From NCBI RefSeq assembly GCF_003013245.1, contig NZ_PXYY01000004.1, positions 1 through 54,665 on the forward strand: a stretch of 54,665 nucleotides of DNA. Direction: 5' to 3'. Positions 1-8,449 of the stretch are shown here, piece after piece. This DNA comes from Neisseria iguanae (GTDB taxonomy: Bacteria; Pseudomonadota; Gammaproteobacteria; Burkholderiales; Neisseriaceae). The notes beneath the pieces were generated by a model. The model was not told the DNA's origin. It saw only the letters and a list, made by a program, of their open reading frames with translations, and made no database searches. Positions within the stretch are counted from its first letter, which is position 1, and each line of letters opens with the position of its first letter. A program made the translations under genes and the position numbers.

Positions 1-40
1 CTGAACCATTTCAGACGGCCTTTAAACCGTTAATCTTAGC

Positions 41-82
41 GCAGGGCTTCCACCTGCTCCCCAACCTGTTACCGGTAGTCAG
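41..82 (-). repeat. 42-bp interspersed repeat, copy 1 (inverted)
   Basis: The reverse complement matches the stretches at 36475-36516 and 37276-37317 with about two mismatches; all contain GACTACCGG and GGGGAGCAGGTGGAA. A DNA uptake sequence lies beside this copy (about 10-23). The family is not one I recognise. Confidence 0.8.
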
Positions 83-414
83 TCTCTATCAAGGACATCT
101 CGAAAATACAGCAAAGACTGATAAGACGTGATATGGGCGAATTTCTGATTGAGCTTGAAAAGCAGCAAGAAGCCATTACGCAAGCGGCGGCAGAACTCAA
201 AACCTACCGCGAGCAAATACTGGCCGATTTGTTGCACAAAACCAATGAGCAGTTGGAAGAGAGCGAGGGGCATCTGTATGGCGCAATTCAGAAACGGATT
301 GCAGTACACACGGAAGCGCAAATCAATGAAGTGGTTAAAACCATGCGTTACACGATGGTCGCCACGGTTGCAGTTTGCCTTGCCTTGATACTCATTGCGA
401 AATGGATATTTTGA
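79..414 (+). pseudogene. Truncated TraM-like membrane protein
   Basis: The frame is open from 79 and an ATG lies at 133 (93 aa from there). From about residue 4 it matches the second half of the 148-aa protein at 39215-39661: shared FL-ELE, ITQAAAELKTYREQ against ITAAASKLEKYREQ, then a coiled-coil stretch and one C-terminal membrane helix. The N-terminal half of the homologue is absent; upstream lie a 42-bp repeat and a DUS, suggesting replacement of the 5' end. It could still make a short membrane-anchored protein. Its partner is probably the conjugation apparatus, by analogy with IncP TraM, but that is inference. Confidence 0.6.
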
Positions 415-427
415 CAAGGAGCAGGAA

Positions 428-682
428 ATGGCTGTTTCTGGAGATGAAGAGAAGTTCAGACAATCCATGCTGAATGGCGGTTACGAACGGCTGATTGCCA
501 AACCGCCGCATAAGCTCAACGAATGGCCGTTGAGTAAAGTAATTGAGTTTAAAAATTCACTTTATGAAGCGAATACGGCTTATGCCCGTCTCAAGGCCGG
601 ACAAAACTATTCCGCCAGCTTCTTCAGAAACGCCAATCGTATTTTGCAGTTTTATCAGGAGAAATCGCAGAATGCTGATTGA
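428..682 (+). CDS. Small conserved element protein (paralogue of 39663-39893)
   Basis: An 84-aa soluble protein. ATG 428 is preferred over an upstream in-frame codon because AAGGAGCAGGAA lies just before it. It matches the protein at 39663: both have LxAKPP, then W-PL--VIEFK and YEAN near the N-terminus and end in a short helix with FY. It sits between the TraM-like fragment and the next small gene, whose start overlaps its stop. Function unknown; conservation of position at the integrase end in both elements suggests a shared role in transfer or excision. Confidence 0.7.
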   Translation: MAVSGDEEKFRQSMLNGGYERLIAKPPHKLNEWPLSKVIEFKNSLYEANTAYARLKAGQNYSASFFRNANRILQFYQEKSQNAD

Positions 683-929
683 AGAAAAGCGTGTAGTGGC
701 CACTATCAAGGTAGATGCGGCATTCTCGCCGACAGAGGAGGAATACCCGCACTACTGGCTAATTCCGTTTGATACGGACAAGCAGGGTTATTTTTGTTTG
801 AGTTTCTACGTTAGTCCAAACAGTTATTTGATGATTGAACCAAGAATCAAGCGGTATCAGGCGGTTAAAAAATTGGTGATGTTGTTGGAGACTGCCTCTT
901 TCAGTATTTATGAAGTGGCCAGACGGTAG
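672..929 (+). CDS. Small conserved element protein (paralogue of 39887-40150)
   Basis: An 85-aa protein. ATG 672 overlaps the stop of the previous gene, as in the intact copy, so translation is likely coupled. It shares MLI-(E/D)-K at the start, the block EEYPHYWLIP (EEDYPHYRLIP in the paralogue), and MIEPRIKRYQAVKKL near the C-terminus. No membrane segment or catalytic motif is evident. I do not recognise a named family. Its neighbours point to an accessory role for the integrative element. Confidence 0.7.
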   Translation: MLIEEKRVVATIKVDAAFSPTEEEYPHYWLIPFDTDKQGYFCLSFYVSPNSYLMIEPRIKRYQAVKKLVMLLETASFSIYEVARR

Positions 930-938
930 GAGTAGGCT

Positions 939-1151
939 ATGTTTGTAACTTATGATGTTGAGGGTGTAGCCGAATTATGCAAATGCCACGTTGAAACCAT
1001 ACAGGAGCATATCCGGGAAGGTCGTTTAAAAGCGAGCAAACCCGGACGTGCATATTGTATTACACAAGCCGCGCTTGACGGGTTTTTGCATGAACTGGAA
1101 AATACCCAAATGCAGGCATCACTCGAACGCAGGAGTGAAAAAAATGCCTAA
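939..1151 (+). CDS. Excisionase-like helix-turn-helix protein
   Basis: A 70-aa protein made almost entirely of one MerR/excisionase-type HTH (VAELCKCHVETIQEHIREG, then KPGRAYCI). It precedes the integrase with an 8-nt overlap. The paralogue at 40147 has the same core. Such proteins normally bind near an att site and direct the integrase towards excision; here the integrase is broken, so it may act only in trans or not at all. Role inferred from family and position. Confidence 0.7.
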   Translation: MFVTYDVEGVAELCKCHVETIQEHIREGRLKASKPGRAYCITQAALDGFLHELENTQMQASLERRSEKNA

Positions 1152-2212
1152 ATACAATAACGGAATCTATGAGCGAAACGGAATTTAGTATATCGACTTT
1201 ATCGCACCCAGCGGCAAAAGAGTTAGACGATCTGCTAAGACCAAGAACAAACGTGAAGCGGAAGAATTGAGGGATAAGCCCAAACATGAAGCATGGCGTG
1301 TTTCAAATCTTGGTGAAAAACCAAAGCGAATTTGGGATGAAGCAGCAGTTCGCTGGATTCAGGAAAAGTCGCAAAAGAAAAGCATTGATGGCGATATAGC
1401 CAAGATACGCGCCCTGACACAACTTCAGGGCGTTTATCTTCACCATATTGACCGTGATTTAATACAAGCCATAGTTGGGAAACTACGCTGTAAAGACAGT
1501 ACCAAAAACCGCTACCTTGCATTGATACGCTCAATTTTAAGAGCAGCAGTCAATAAATGGGAATGGCTGGATAAAGCCCCGCATATTGAACAGTATCGGG
1601 AGAGTGAAAGCCGTATTCGCTGGTTGAAGCCGGAAGAAGCCCAAAGGCTGATTGATGCTGCAAAACCCCGCTATTTTGCTGATTTGATTATTTTCAGTTT
1701 GAATACAGGGCTTCGACAGACAAATGTCTTAGGGTTGAAGTGGAATCAGGTTGATTTAGAACGGCGTATTTGCTGGTATCATCCTGATGAAATGAAAGCC
1801 GGTAAAGCTCTAGGTGTCGTGCTCAATGAAGCAGCGGTTTCGGTATTGGAACGTCAAATAGGGAAGCATCAAACTTTCGTTTTCGTGAACAAACGTGGTA
1901 ATCCGATAACGGAGATAGATAGCCGGTATTGGAAATACTCGCTAGAGCAAGCGGGAATTGAAGATTTTACTTGGCATGATTTACGCCATACTTGGGCAAG
2001 CTGGCTTGTTCAACGTGGTGTGCCGCTGAGAGTGCTTCAGGAGATGGGTGGTTGGAAAACTTTGGCTATGGTTCGGTTCAGAGGTATGCACACCTCACGC
2101 CGGAGCATTTACACCAACACGCTCATGTTCTGCATGATCTTGTCGGGAACTTGGACACAGAAAATGCGCTATTTGGCACAAATAAGGCACAAGAAAAAAA
2201 GACAGCTTAAGA
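1144..2212 (+). pseudogene. int: Tyrosine integrase, broken by TAG and a 5-bp duplication
   Basis: Aligns with the intact integrase at 40353 along its whole length. After 14 codons from ATG 1144 there is an in-frame TAG (1186-1188), probably from TGG. Downstream the catalytic domain is well kept: TGLRQTN (Arg box) and HDLRHTWASW (HxxR). At 2070-2079 the five bases GGTTC occur twice in tandem; removing one copy restores MVQRYAHL with the nucleophilic Tyr and a normal C-terminus ending near 2210. With both lesions the gene should be inactive, so this remnant depends on another integrase to move. Confidence 0.9.
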
Positions 2213-2233
2213 AATTAAGCTGTCTTACTAGAA
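2204..2233 (+). terminator. Hairpin at the end of the broken integrase
   Basis: AAGACAGCTTAA, a GAAA loop and TTAAGCTGTCTT form a 12-bp perfect stem at the end of the integrase frame. A similar hairpin follows the intact integrase (41365-41394). Confidence 0.6.
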
Positions 2234-2271
2234 TTTAAAATCTGTAAGTATCAGTAATTAATAAATATTAT

Positions 2272-2332
2272 TGGTGCCCGGAGCCGGAATCGAACCGGCA
2301 CGACCTGTTTAGGGTCGACGGATTTTAAGTCC
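2272..2332 (-). other. attL: Left attachment site: 3' fragment of tRNA-Leu
   Basis: 61 nt match the 3' part of the intact tRNA-Leu at 41438-41498, from the CCA end through T-arm and variable arm into the anticodon stem. The first 31 nt are identical. Three differences lie in the variable arm: one is a compensated pair (A-T for G-C) and one is in the loop. The fragment lacks the tRNA 5' half and is not a functional tRNA. It marks the left boundary of the intact element and the integrase end of the older remnant. Confidence 0.9.
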
Positions 2333-2531
2333 TTTATGTAAAACCTAACCCATTGTTTTTAAATAGAAGTGAAGTCTGCACATACCATCACATACTATTT
2401 ATTTCAATGTGTTTCAGTCACAAAATGGACACACCCCAAAGAACGAAAATCCAAGCATTCTAACTTTCAGTTTGCTCAGATTTTCGTTTTTTTATGTAAG
2501 TATTGTAGAAAATGAAGGATGTGAACAAAAC

Positions 2532-3212
2532 ATGAAAAAAATCTTGAAACTGACAACCTCACTCTTTGTTCTCTGTCATTCATCGGCGTTTGCCGCCGCC
2601 CCATACCCGCAATATGAGGCTTTAGTTGAAAAACATGCCGCATTGCAACGTTTGGATAAAAACATTGTATGGGCTGTTATGGGCAGGGAAAGTAGTGGCA
2701 ACCGTTATGCCCTGTCTAACAAAAATGCACGGGGTCTGTTACAGGTTATTCCGCCAACGGCAGCACGAATGGGGGTCAACCCCAAATACCTTTACGATCC
2801 GGAACAAAACATCATCGCAGGTACTCGTTACCTGCGTTTTTTATGTAACCATTTTCCTGATAGATCCAGTATTCACGGCTGTAATCTTGACTTAGTGCTT
2901 GCCGGCTATAACGCCGGCGAAGGAGCAGTTCGTAAATATGGTGGTATTCCACCATATCGGGAAACCCAGCACTATGTGCGCAACGTCAAAGCACGTTACG
3001 CACGTTTAAGTGGGAAAAATCCTGCTGCAATACAACCTGTTCCGGTAACGGTTGCCAATAAGAAAACTTCGGATTCGCCATACAGAAAGGTAGTATTCTC
3101 AGAATCATCCAATTTCTCTGATACACCTGTCCGAATTGAAAGAGGAATACATCAACAAGTTGTTCTACAAAAACCAGAACCTAAGTCTTGGGATGTTTTC
3201 GGTGATTTTTAA
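2532..3212 (+). CDS. virB1: VirB1-like lytic transglycosylase
   Basis: 226 aa from ATG 2532 (GAAGGAT upstream), chosen over an upstream in-frame ATG at 2409 because it starts with a signal peptide (about residues 1-22, ending AFAAA). The soluble-lytic-transglycosylase fold follows: catalytic Glu53 in GRESSGN, then ARGLLQVIPPTAARMG and AGYNAGEGAVRKYGG. It should cut peptidoglycan in the periplasm to let the secretion channel through. It opens the virB cluster and is separated from virB2 by two small terminators, so the downstream genes may be attenuated or have their own promoter. Confidence 0.9.
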   Translation: MKKILKLTTSLFVLCHSSAFAAAPYPQYEALVEKHAALQRLDKNIVWAVMGRESSGNRYALSNKNARGLLQVIPPTAARMGVNPKYLYDPEQNIIAGTRYLRFLCNHFPDRSSIHGCNLDLVLAGYNAGEGAVRKYGGIPPYRETQHYVRNVKARYARLSGKNPAAIQPVPVTVANKKTSDSPYRKVVFSESSNFSDTPVRIERGIHQQVVLQKPEPKSWDVFGDF

Positions 3213-3215
3213 TAC

Positions 3216-3266
3216 ACGACCTTATGGTCGTTTTTTTGTATCCGCCATATTGGCGGTCTTTTTTTT
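3216..3266 (+). terminator. Two tandem terminator-like hairpins after virB1
   Basis: First: ACGACC-TTAT-GGTCGT followed by seven T (3216-3237). Second: CCGCC-ATATT-GGCGG followed by TC and eight T (3242-3266). Together they could lower virB1 read-through into virB2. Confidence 0.7.
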
Positions 3267-3278
3267 GGAGCTTCAAAA

Positions 3279-3596
3279 ATGAAATATGTGAGTGAAAACA
3301 CCCGTCAATGGGTAAAAGCGGTTTTGTTTAGTGCAATGTTGGGTGGTATTCAGACGGCTTTGGCCGCCGGCGGCCTGTCAACCGGAGAGAGTACAGTCAA
3401 ACAATGGTTTCAAGAGTGGTACAACATTCTGGCTATTGTTGCAGGTGTGGCAATTGTCATGGTTGCTGTTGGCGGTTATTTTCAAGAAAAAACTATTGGA
3501 GACATTCTTCGGGTTTGCGGTTGGATTTTTCTGTTCGGATGCGGACCGGCGTTGGCGGCAGGGATTATTAAAGCAGCAAAAAGCGTTAACTTCTAA
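3279..3596 (+). CDS. virB2: VirB2-like conjugative pilin
   Basis: 105 aa with a long signal peptide (cleavage likely after QTALA, residues about 26-30), a short polar stretch, and two hydrophobic helices (about 48-68 and 76-98) separated by a small basic loop. This is the TrbC/VirB2 pilin plan; the mature subunit would be about 75 aa. TTGGAG lies before the start. Its position between virB1 and virB3 supports the call. Confidence 0.85.
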   Translation: MKYVSENTRQWVKAVLFSAMLGGIQTALAAGGLSTGESTVKQWFQEWYNILAIVAGVAIVMVAVGGYFQEKTIGDILRVCGWIFLFGCGPALAAGIIKAAKSVNF

Positions 3597-3616
3597 TTGA
3601 CACAGGGTGAATACGG

Positions 3617-4048
3617 ATGAACGGATTACCCGAAATCAATATTGACACAGAGTACAGTTCTTATGAGGGACTGTCACGTGTCGCCATGCTGGCCGGAGTT
3701 CCTATTATTCCGGGCTTTATTATCTTAGTGGTATTTATGGCTACCGCCATGTTCCTTATGCCTGTTTACGGTTTGAAGGCTTTCGGGATTTTCCTGCTGG
3801 CCCTGCCCTGTATCTATTTCTTGAGGGTGCTCACGAAAAGAGATGATCAGGCATTACGTATATTGGGTTTGGAAATTTACTGGTGGTTCGTCCGGAGGAA
3901 GTCAAATCTTTTCGGTGACACCCTAACCATTACAGCAACCAAATTTGGAAGAGACCGCGATGATTACATCCGATTTATTAAGGAAGAAACTGAAGAGGCA
4001 GCCGCCGCAGCAAAACTTTTTTCCGAAAGTCAGTCGGCACGTTGCTGA
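3617..4048 (+). CDS. virB3: VirB3-like inner-membrane T4SS protein
   Basis: 143 aa with a polar N-terminus, two adjacent membrane helices (about 27-49 and 53-70) and a basic cytosolic C-terminal part (WWFVRRKSNLFG). VirB3 proteins are usually about 100 aa; the extra C-terminus overlaps the start of virB4 by 89 nt in another frame. It should sit in the inner membrane and hold VirB4 to the channel. Identity rests on membrane plan and position. Confidence 0.8.
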   Translation: MNGLPEINIDTEYSSYEGLSRVAMLAGVPIIPGFIILVVFMATAMFLMPVYGLKAFGIFLLALPCIYFLRVLTKRDDQALRILGLEIYWWFVRRKSNLFGDTLTITATKFGRDRDDYIRFIKEETEEAAAAAKLFSESQSARC

Positions 4049-6338
4049 GCACATTGTGCATTATGAAAACGGCTACTTGGGCTTTACCGTTAAATTTGAC
4101 GGTATTCCGTTTGAAGGCGTGAATGACGGGCACTTGATAGCGGCAAACGAAACCCTCAAAAGGGTTTTGAATGCCGCTGGCAAGCAATATGGTAGTCGGC
4201 TTGCCATATGGACGACGCTCCAACGGCAGAAAATTGATTTGAAAAGAAACTATATTTTCAAAAATAACTTCTGCCGACAGTTTGCAGATCACTATATCGA
4301 ACAATTCAACCAAAAAGACTATTTTGAAAATTTGTTCTACTTATCAGTCGTCTTGAAATACCATGATTTTTCAGATGGGGTTGAAGAAACGGCGGAGCTG
4401 TTGGATTTGATCGTAAAAGGATTAAGCATATTTGATCCCGAACCGTTGGGCGTTTATGAAAACGAGAACGGGGTGGTATTTTCAGATGTCTATCAATTCT
4501 TTGGAACACTTTGCAATGGGGGATTAAGGGAAAATATTCCCCTAACCCCTTCTGCGGCATATAAAGTCATCCCTACTGCCGACCTGCATTTCGGTACGGA
4601 TATTCTGGAGATCAGAAGTGCGGAACACCGCAAGTTTGCTACCTGCTATGATTTGAAGGACTTCGGCCGAAGTAAAATTATGACTTTACTGCCGGTCTTG
4701 TCACTTCCGTGTGAATTTACGCTGACGCAAAGTTTTATCTATACGGAAAATGCTGATATGCAGTCGGCCATCAACCAACAGCGTAACGCTTTGAAAAGTG
4801 CAAAAGACGAAGCGACGGATCAGCAGGATGAACTGACTTTGGGTAAAGGCGAGCTGTCTGCCGGACGCACCATGTTCGGCGATTACTCCGCTTCCCTCGT
4901 TGTATATGGGGATACCCCGAAAGCCGCCCGTAAAAACGGCTCGACGGCGATGACGGAGTTCCTCAATGCAAACGGATTCCGTTTTGTCCATGCAGCCGGT
5001 TCAATGCCCTCAACCTTTTTCAGCCAAATTCCGGGTTACAAACAGCGTCCACGGATGATGCCGAAAACAACCACCAATCTTGCCACCGTATTCGGAATGC
5101 ACAACTATTCGCAAGGGAAAAGCTGGGGCAATCCGATTGGCGACGGTTCGCCGCTGATGCCGTTGAAAACGCTGTCAAACACCCTGTTTAACCTGAACCT
5201 GCATTACAGCCGCAAAGACATTAATATGCGCGGCAAACGGATTGCGGGACATACTTTGATTACTGGAGCAACCGGTACGGGTAAAACCGCTCTGGAAACC
5301 GCAATTCTGACCTTTATGGCGCGGTTTGATCCTTATCTGTTTGTTCTGGATTTAGATAGGGGGATGGAAATCTTCGTTCGGGCATTAGGCGGAACTTACT
5401 ACGCGGTCGAAGAAGGCGTTGACAACGGTTTTAACCCGTTCCAACTGCCCGATCAGCCGAAACACCGTAGTTTCTTGTACCGCTTGGTCAAACAATGTGC
5501 CGGCGGCGCAGACGCTTCGGAGGAACGACAAATCAAGTTGGCTGTCGATACACTCTACGAACTGGAGTTTGACCTGCGTAATTTCAGCACCCTGCTGGAC
5601 AACTTGCCATACTCTACCGCACCAAACTCTTTGCGTACGCGTCTCTCCAAGTGGTGCCGCAGTGAGGGCGGAGAATTTGCATGGTGCCTGGACAGCCTGT
5701 CAAACCGCTTTGATCCGGAAGCGTTTTTCCGTATCGGTCTGGACGTAACCTGTATCTTGAAAGATGATTACGAGCCGACAGGTCCGGTATTGGCTTATCT
5801 GCTGTATTTGAAGGAAATAATGGCAGACCGTGTGGCAGATGAAGGCAGTTTGATGGCTTCAGTCATTGCCGAGTTCTGGTATGCCGACCGGTTTGATATT
5901 ACAGCCGATTTGATGCTTAAAACACTGAAAACCGGCCGTAAATCAGGTGAGTTTTTGATTTTGGATTCCCAGTCGCCGGAAGATGCTGCCAACTCTCCCA
6001 ATTTTGCGGCCATCGTACAGCAAACGCCGACCAAAATTTTCCTACCTAACCCTGACGGCAGCAAAGAATCTTACATGAAATGCGGCCTTTCCGATAAAGA
6101 ATGCGCCGAACTTCTCAAATTACCGCTTGAAAGCCGTATTTTCCTGATTAAGCAAAGTAAGCAGAGTACGTTCGCTACTCTTGATTTACACGACTTTCAT
6201 GACGAGTTGGTCGTACTTTCAGGCACATCAGAAAATGTTGCCCTGATGCACCGCATTATGGAAGAAACTGGCAGCGAAGACCCCGATGTTTGGCTGCCAC
6301 TGCTTTATCAGGCTGTATCTGGTAAAACATCCACTTAG
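3960..6338 (+). CDS. virB4: VirB4-family T4SS ATPase
   Basis: 792 aa. ATG 3960 is preferred to the in-frame TTG at 3945 because GGAAGAG lies six bases before it. The N-terminal half is the VirB4 membrane-associated domain. The C-terminal RecA-like domain has Walker A GATGTGKT with Lys442. The expected Walker B aspartate is not obvious: the matching stretch reads ASVIAEFWYADRFD where family members usually have hDEhW. Next comes LDSQSPEDA, equivalent to the usual TQSPED. It powers pilus assembly and substrate transfer. Length and order fit the family. Confidence 0.93.
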   Translation: MITSDLLRKKLKRQPPQQNFFPKVSRHVAEHIVHYENGYLGFTVKFDGIPFEGVNDGHLIAANETLKRVLNAAGKQYGSRLAIWTTLQRQKIDLKRNYIFKNNFCRQFADHYIEQFNQKDYFENLFYLSVVLKYHDFSDGVEETAELLDLIVKGLSIFDPEPLGVYENENGVVFSDVYQFFGTLCNGGLRENIPLTPSAAYKVIPTADLHFGTDILEIRSAEHRKFATCYDLKDFGRSKIMTLLPVLSLPCEFTLTQSFIYTENADMQSAINQQRNALKSAKDEATDQQDELTLGKGELSAGRTMFGDYSASLVVYGDTPKAARKNGSTAMTEFLNANGFRFVHAAGSMPSTFFSQIPGYKQRPRMMPKTTTNLATVFGMHNYSQGKSWGNPIGDGSPLMPLKTLSNTLFNLNLHYSRKDINMRGKRIAGHTLITGATGTGKTALETAILTFMARFDPYLFVLDLDRGMEIFVRALGGTYYAVEEGVDNGFNPFQLPDQPKHRSFLYRLVKQCAGGADASEERQIKLAVDTLYELEFDLRNFSTLLDNLPYSTAPNSLRTRLSKWCRSEGGEFAWCLDSLSNRFDPEAFFRIGLDVTCILKDDYEPTGPVLAYLLYLKEIMADRVADEGSLMASVIAEFWYADRFDITADLMLKTLKTGRKSGEFLILDSQSPEDAANSPNFAAIVQQTPTKIFLPNPDGSKESYMKCGLSDKECAELLKLPLESRIFLIKQSKQSTFATLDLHDFHDELVVLSGTSENVALMHRIMEETGSEDPDVWLPLLYQAVSGKTST

Positions 6339-6386
6339 TTCGAAGGAGAAAAGCTGAACGCAGATATTCACTGAAATATAAACACA

Positions 6387-6421
6387 TAGGCCGTCTGAAA
6401 CTGTTTTCAGACGGCCTTTTA
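6387..6421 (+). terminator. Paired uptake-sequence hairpin after virB4
   Basis: AGGCCGTCTGAAA and its inverse TTTCAGACGGCCT form a 13-bp stem followed by T-rich sequence. It probably serves both as a terminator and as an uptake site (AG-DUS form). Confidence 0.8.
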
Positions 6422-6497
6422 CTTTCCTGCCGTTTACGGACGGCCTCCCCCTTCCGCCGCACAATGCGGCATTTCTCATTATTCGTAGGAGATTTCC

Positions 6498-7160
6498 ATG
6501 AAACTGTACAAAGTCAAAAAAACAGCGGTGGCATTAGCTTTGGGTCTGATGGTTGCTACCTCTGCCCCGACGATGGCGAGCGGTATTCCGGTTTTCGACG
6601 GTGCCTCTGTCGCCCAAGCCATTCAGCAGGGTGTTCAATTGGGGCAACAAATTCAAAACCAGATCAAGCAAATTACCGAATTGAAGAACCAAGTCAAAGC
6701 CCTGACCGGCAACCGTAATTTGGGCAATATCCTGAAAACCGACGCACTTGAACAACTGCCTGATGAGTGGAAATCGGTTTATGATGCAGCCATGCAGACG
6801 AAAGATGGGAACTTTAACAATCTATTGAGTTCCAAAGGCTATAATCAAAACGCGGATAATGAGCGTTTGATCAAACATTTTGATCTTACTCTGAAAGCCA
6901 TCAAGGATTCAGAACTACGCTTCCAAAACATAAAGGCGTTGATGGATAGGGTAAATACTACCCAAGATGCGAAAGCGGCCGCAGACCTGCAAAACCGTAT
7001 CTCCTTGGAAAAGGCCTATATCCAACAGAATCAAACTCGGCTGGATATGATGGAGCGGTATATGGCGCTGGATGAAAAAGTCCAGTTTAAGAAACGACAG
7101 GCATATGATAACTGTCTCCGCGATAACAGAATTAATAATACAAACAAATCGTGTAGTTAA
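6498..7160 (+). CDS. virB5: VirB5-like pilus-associated protein
   Basis: 220 aa. The signal peptide covers about residues 1-28. The mature part is mostly helical with a heptad-like opening (AQAIQQGVQLGQQIQNQIKQ) typical of VirB5/TrbJ proteins, minor pilus components exposed at the tip. It ends with a two-Cys segment, NCLRDNRINNTNKSC, that recurs almost unchanged in the next gene's lipoprotein. TAGGAGA precedes the start. Confidence 0.82.
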   Translation: MKLYKVKKTAVALALGLMVATSAPTMASGIPVFDGASVAQAIQQGVQLGQQIQNQIKQITELKNQVKALTGNRNLGNILKTDALEQLPDEWKSVYDAAMQTKDGNFNNLLSSKGYNQNADNERLIKHFDLTLKAIKDSELRFQNIKALMDRVNTTQDAKAAADLQNRISLEKAYIQQNQTRLDMMERYMALDEKVQFKKRQAYDNCLRDNRINNTNKSCS

Positions 7161-7181
7161 ACCATTAATAGGACATCTGAA

Positions 7182-7388
7182 ATGAAACTTCATCTGTTGG
7201 GACTGATCTATGCAACATTATTATTGTCCGCCTGCGGTCAATCCGAAGAAGAAAAGTTTTATGAGAAGATGAACAAGGATATGGAAATCAGTAAAATCCA
7301 ACAAAAACGTGATAATTGTATTCGAGATAACAGAATCAATAACACGAATGTGGATTGTGATAAAAAATTTCCTGTTCCTGAAAAATAA
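7182..7388 (+). CDS. Small lipoprotein, candidate entry-exclusion factor
   Basis: 68 aa. The N-terminus is a lipoprotein signal with lipobox LSAC (Cys18), so the mature protein is about 50 aa and membrane-anchored. The C-terminus carries NCIRDNRINNTNVDC, nearly the same as the end of VirB5 just upstream. Small lipoproteins directly after virB5 in other systems (Eex/TrbK type) block re-entry of related elements; that role is inferred from size, anchor and position. The shared motif suggests duplication or a common binding partner. Confidence 0.6.
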   Translation: MKLHLLGLIYATLLLSACGQSEEEKFYEKMNKDMEISKIQQKRDNCIRDNRINNTNVDCDKKFPVPEK

Positions 7389-7406
7389 CTACCGAATAAC
7401 CCTGCA

Positions 7407-7434
7407 AAACCACCGTTCCGACGGTGGTTTTTTT
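7407..7434 (+). terminator. Terminator before virB6
   Basis: AAACCACCGT-TCCG-ACGGTGGTTT, a perfect 10-bp stem followed by T residues. Confidence 0.8.
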
Positions 7435-7447
7435 ATTGGAGACGTTT

Positions 7448-8428
7448 ATGTCAACCTTTTTTGCCGACGTGGCCAAAACGCTTGGGGCGGATTTGGGGCA
7501 GAATCTTCTGGATAAGACCGGGGATTTTATTGGGCAGATTACACCGCTGTTCGTCGCCTGTTTTTCTTTTTATGTACTGCTTGTCATTTGGGATTATTAC
7601 AATTCTAGTCTTGATGTTCTGGCAGTGGATTTCATCAAAAAATGCTGCGGATGGATGTTGATTATCGGACTCTCGTTGGCTCCGGCGACTTACATGAAAC
7701 TGGCCCATATCATTTACGGAATGCCGGACGAGATTGCCGGAATCTTTGCCGGCGGCTACAAAGTGGATGCGTCGGCAATGGATGCCAGTTGGAAATTGTT
7801 GATGGACTTATTAGATACTATTTCAAAACTTCATGAAAAATATCAATGGTATGATATTGGAGTTCATTTTGGAATAGTTATCAAAATAGGTTTGGTTATC
7901 ACGATTTGTGGAGCATTGGTTGTTGGGCTCTCTTTTGCCTTTTATATGGTTGCTAAGGTATCGCTGGCATTGGTGTTGATGATAGGCCCTTTATTTCTCG
8001 GCTGCCTGTTGTTTCCGGCAACGCGGCAGTACGCGATCAACTGGATCGGCCAGTGTCTGAACCATATTCTGACCTGCACGATGTTTGTCCTGTTGGTTAA
8101 AATACAGATGGCGGCATTTGATAAGGCGATTAACATGGCTTTAAGTGGAAGTGCCTTCGATTATGTTTCTGCTGAATTACTACCACCGCTGTTTTTGTTA
8201 CAAACCATCATCTTCCTAGTCGTCGTTTTCAACATTCCGAGTATTGCCTCAGCATTGACGGGTGGTGCGGCTGTGTCGGGTGCTTCCCGTCATATGATGT
8301 CTCTCGTAAGCGGTTTAGGTACTGCGGGCCGTTTAGTAGGCCGGGCCGGAACTGCCACACTCAATGCGGCCTCCAATCGCCGTAGTGGCGGCGGTGTCTC
8401 CCCGGTATCCAACAAACGCCCATCTTAA
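7448..8428 (+). CDS. virB6: VirB6-like polytopic membrane protein
   Basis: 326 aa from ATG 7448 (GGAG eight bases upstream); an earlier in-frame start at 7424 has no ribosome site. At least five hydrophobic helices are visible, including two long ones around residues 140-185 and a cluster near 250-275, followed by a Gly/Ser/Arg-rich tail. This is the TrbL/VirB6 layout: an inner-membrane channel component. It lies between virB5/lipoprotein and two small membrane genes. Confidence 0.85.
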   Translation: MSTFFADVAKTLGADLGQNLLDKTGDFIGQITPLFVACFSFYVLLVIWDYYNSSLDVLAVDFIKKCCGWMLIIGLSLAPATYMKLAHIIYGMPDEIAGIFAGGYKVDASAMDASWKLLMDLLDTISKLHEKYQWYDIGVHFGIVIKIGLVITICGALVVGLSFAFYMVAKVSLALVLMIGPLFLGCLLFPATRQYAINWIGQCLNHILTCTMFVLLVKIQMAAFDKAINMALSGSAFDYVSAELLPPLFLLQTIIFLVVVFNIPSIASALTGGAAVSGASRHMMSLVSGLGTAGRLVGRAGTATLNAASNRRSGGGVSPVSNKRPS

Positions 8429-8449
8429 TTTAATCGATAGGAGTCGAAC

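Larger units (their letters stand above)
41..2271. mobile_element. Right-end remnant of a second, older integrative element
   Basis: The gene order here (TraM-like fragment, two small proteins, HTH protein, tyrosine integrase, tRNA-Leu 3' fragment) repeats the order at 39215-41437 with clear protein similarity gene by gene. The integrase is broken and the first gene is truncated, so this is a decayed relative lying in tandem with the intact element. Its left part is outside the window or lost. Basis: direct comparison of the two stretches. Confidence 0.85.
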
